From an uncultured Oscillospiraceae bacterium (GTDB lineage: Bacteria > Bacillota_A > Clostridia > Oscillospirales > Oscillospiraceae), in contig CANRKN010000027.1 of the NCBI GenBank assembly GCA_947631215.1, forward strand, positions 1 through 21,324: a stretch of 21,324 nucleotides of DNA, in the 5' to 3' direction. The notes under the pieces were generated by a model. It saw only the letters and a list, made by a program, of their open reading frames with translations. It did not search any database and was not told the DNA's origin. A program made the translations under genes and the position numbers. How positions within the stretch are numbered: the stretch's first letter is position 1; every line of letters begins with the position of its first letter. This document shows, piece after piece, positions 16,613 through 21,324 of the stretch.

Positions 16613-17176
16613 ATGACGGAATTGGAGCGGTTGGAGCAGCTCCGCGGCCAGGCGGAGGCCGCGGCGGAGGAACTGGTACAGAAAGCCGGCCTGCGCCGGG
16701 GGCAGATCGTAGTAGTTGGGTGCAGTACCAGCGCCATATGCGGCGAACGCATCGGCAGCGCCTCCGCCCCGGAGGTGGGTCAGGCCGTCTTTGAGGGCAT
16801 ACGCATGGCCCTCTACTCCCGGGGCATCTACCTCGCGGCCCAGTGCTGCGAGCACCTGAACCGGGCCATCATCACCGAGGCCAAGGCCCTGCCGGAGGAC
16901 GCGGACATCGTGAACGTGGTGCCCCAGCCCAAGGCCGGCGGCAGCTTCGCCACGGCGGCCTACCGGTGCCTGCCCTCCCCCGTGGCGGTGGAGCACATCC
17001 GGGCCGACGCAGGCCTGGACGTCGGCGGCGTGCTCATCGGCATGCACCTCAGGGAGGTGGCCGTGCCGGTGCAATTGGAGCAGAGCACTATCGGCGAGGC
17101 TATGGTACTGGCCGCCCGCACGCGGCCCAAGTTCATCGGCGGCAGCCGCGCCGTCTACGACGACAAGCTGAAATAA
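16613..17176 (+). CDS. ywlG: TIGR01440/DUF436 family protein (YwlG-like)
   Basis: The 187-residue protein matches the YwlG family of Firmicutes, whose function is not settled. Seen: VVGCSTSAICGERIG (35-49), AAQCCEHLNRA (75-85), DIVNVVPQPKAGG and VLIGMHLREVAVPV. The conserved Cys and His residues in the first two blocks suggest a metal- or thiol-based active site, but this is inference. ATG 16613 is chosen over the upstream in-frame start at 16541, because AAGGAG lies 6 nt upstream of it and 16541 falls inside the promoter. It is a single-gene unit between rpmH and rpoC. Confidence 0.9.
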   Translation: MTELERLEQLRGQAEAAAEELVQKAGLRRGQIVVVGCSTSAICGERIGSASAPEVGQAVFEGIRMALYSRGIYLAAQCCEHLNRAIITEAKALPEDADIVNVVPQPKAGGSFATAAYRCLPSPVAVEHIRADAGLDVGGVLIGMHLREVAVPVQLEQSTIGEAMVLAARTRPKFIGGSRAVYDDKLK

Positions 17177-17188
17177 AGAGACTGTAAG

Positions 17189-17220
17189 AAGCGCCCCCAT
17201 CCGGCCGGATGGGGGCGCTT
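17189..17220. terminator. Bidirectional terminator between ywlG-like gene and rpoC
   Basis: A perfect 14-bp stem (17189-17202/17207-17220) with a GGCC loop and A/T at its foot sits between the two convergent stops. The plus-strand tail is TTTGCTGTATTTT, and on the minus strand the stem is followed by CTTACAG. Confidence 0.88.
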
Positions 17221-17242
17221 TGCTGTATTTTGCTGTGGCCTA

Positions 17243-21018
<3,776 letters not shown>

Positions 21019-21022
<4 letters not shown>

Positions 21023-21324
21023 TCGTCGAAGTCCTCCTCTCCGTCGTTGGTATAATCGTCTTCCAGGGAGCCGTCCTCGCCGCCGAGGTCCAGGTCCAGC
21101 TGGTCCTCATTGACCTCGTCGATGCTGTAGCCGGAGCGCTCGAACTCCCGGTCGTCGGAGCGGCTGTTCTCCACGGAGCCGAAGGTGGGGGTGAAATCGT
21201 CGTCCTCGTCGTCCTTCAGCTCGATCTCCTGGCCGTCCTTGTCCAGTACCCTCACGTCCAGGCAGAGGCTCTGCAGCTCCTTGACCAGGACCTTGAAGGA
21301 CTCGGGCACGCCGGGCTGGGGGAT
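21019..21324 (-). CDS. rpoB: DNA-directed RNA polymerase subunit beta, C-terminal end (cut by window edge)
   Basis: The last 101 residues are visible. They begin with [20 protein letters not shown], the conserved RpoB C-terminal motif near the junction with beta', continue with CLDVRVLD, and end in a strongly acidic tail of about 60 residues (DEDDDF to GEEDFDE). The stop overlaps the rpoC start by 4 bp, so both are made from one message with coupled translation. Confidence 0.97.

Overview
The window is GC-rich, densely packed bacterial DNA. Its gene content points to a low-cell-wall-lipid Firmicute of the class Clostridia, most likely a gut member of the Oscillospiraceae. This is inferred from the Clostridia-type sigma factor/DUF4179 pair, the two-domain SSB-like protein, the cytoplasmic BMP-domain protein with a metallophosphoesterase, the YidC/Jag architecture and the strong AGGAGG ribosome binding sites. 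No single marker here fixes the genus. No tRNA, rRNA, CRISPR array, transposase or phage gene was found.

Layout. (a) 1-1053: the 5' half of deoC (minus strand, cut by the window edge), divergent from an SSB-like gene. (b) 1109-4519: a sigma-A-type promoter and a two-gene glycogen operon, glgB-glgA, with no glgC/glgD/glgP in view. (c) 4531-4654: a roughly 120-bp imperfect palindrome that looks like a dispersed repeat and ends in a terminator hairpin. (d) 4726-6263: a sigma-70-family factor overlapping a membrane-anchored DUF4179-like protein (probable anti-sigma), closed by a terminator. (e) 6322-8903: an unusual cytoplasmic protein joining a ParB-like N-terminal region to a BMP/sugar-binding-protein-like C-terminal domain, translationally coupled to a small metallophosphoesterase. 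(f) 8920-9837: a pyridoxal/pyridoxamine kinase gene whose promoter abuts a perfect 8+8 inverted repeat. (g) 9888-13317, minus strand: MBOAT acyltransferase, AlgX/AlgJ-like SGNH protein and a HAD phosphatase in one tight operon, probably for O-acylation of a surface polymer. (h) 13375-16403, minus strand: the classical rpmH-rnpA-yidD-yidC-jag cluster, driven by a 12/12 consensus promoter and closed by a terminator. (i) 16527-17220: a YwlG-like TIGR01440 gene on its own promoter, ending in a bidirectional terminator. (j) 17243-21324, minus strand: complete rpoC and the 3' end of rpoB.

How the pieces relate. Most of the window is housekeeping: transcription (rpoB/rpoC), ribosomal protein L34 with RNase P protein, membrane protein insertion (yidD, yidC, jag), glycogen synthesis and cofactor or nucleoside salvage. 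The less ordinary parts are the ParB-like/BMP fusion with its phosphoesterase, the MBOAT/AlgX-like module placed directly behind the jag terminator with no room for its own promoter, the palindromic element after glgA and the operator-like palindrome before the pyridoxal kinase. I saw no clearly new defence or mobile system. The very long open frames antisense to glgB/glgA and rpoC are explained by codon composition.
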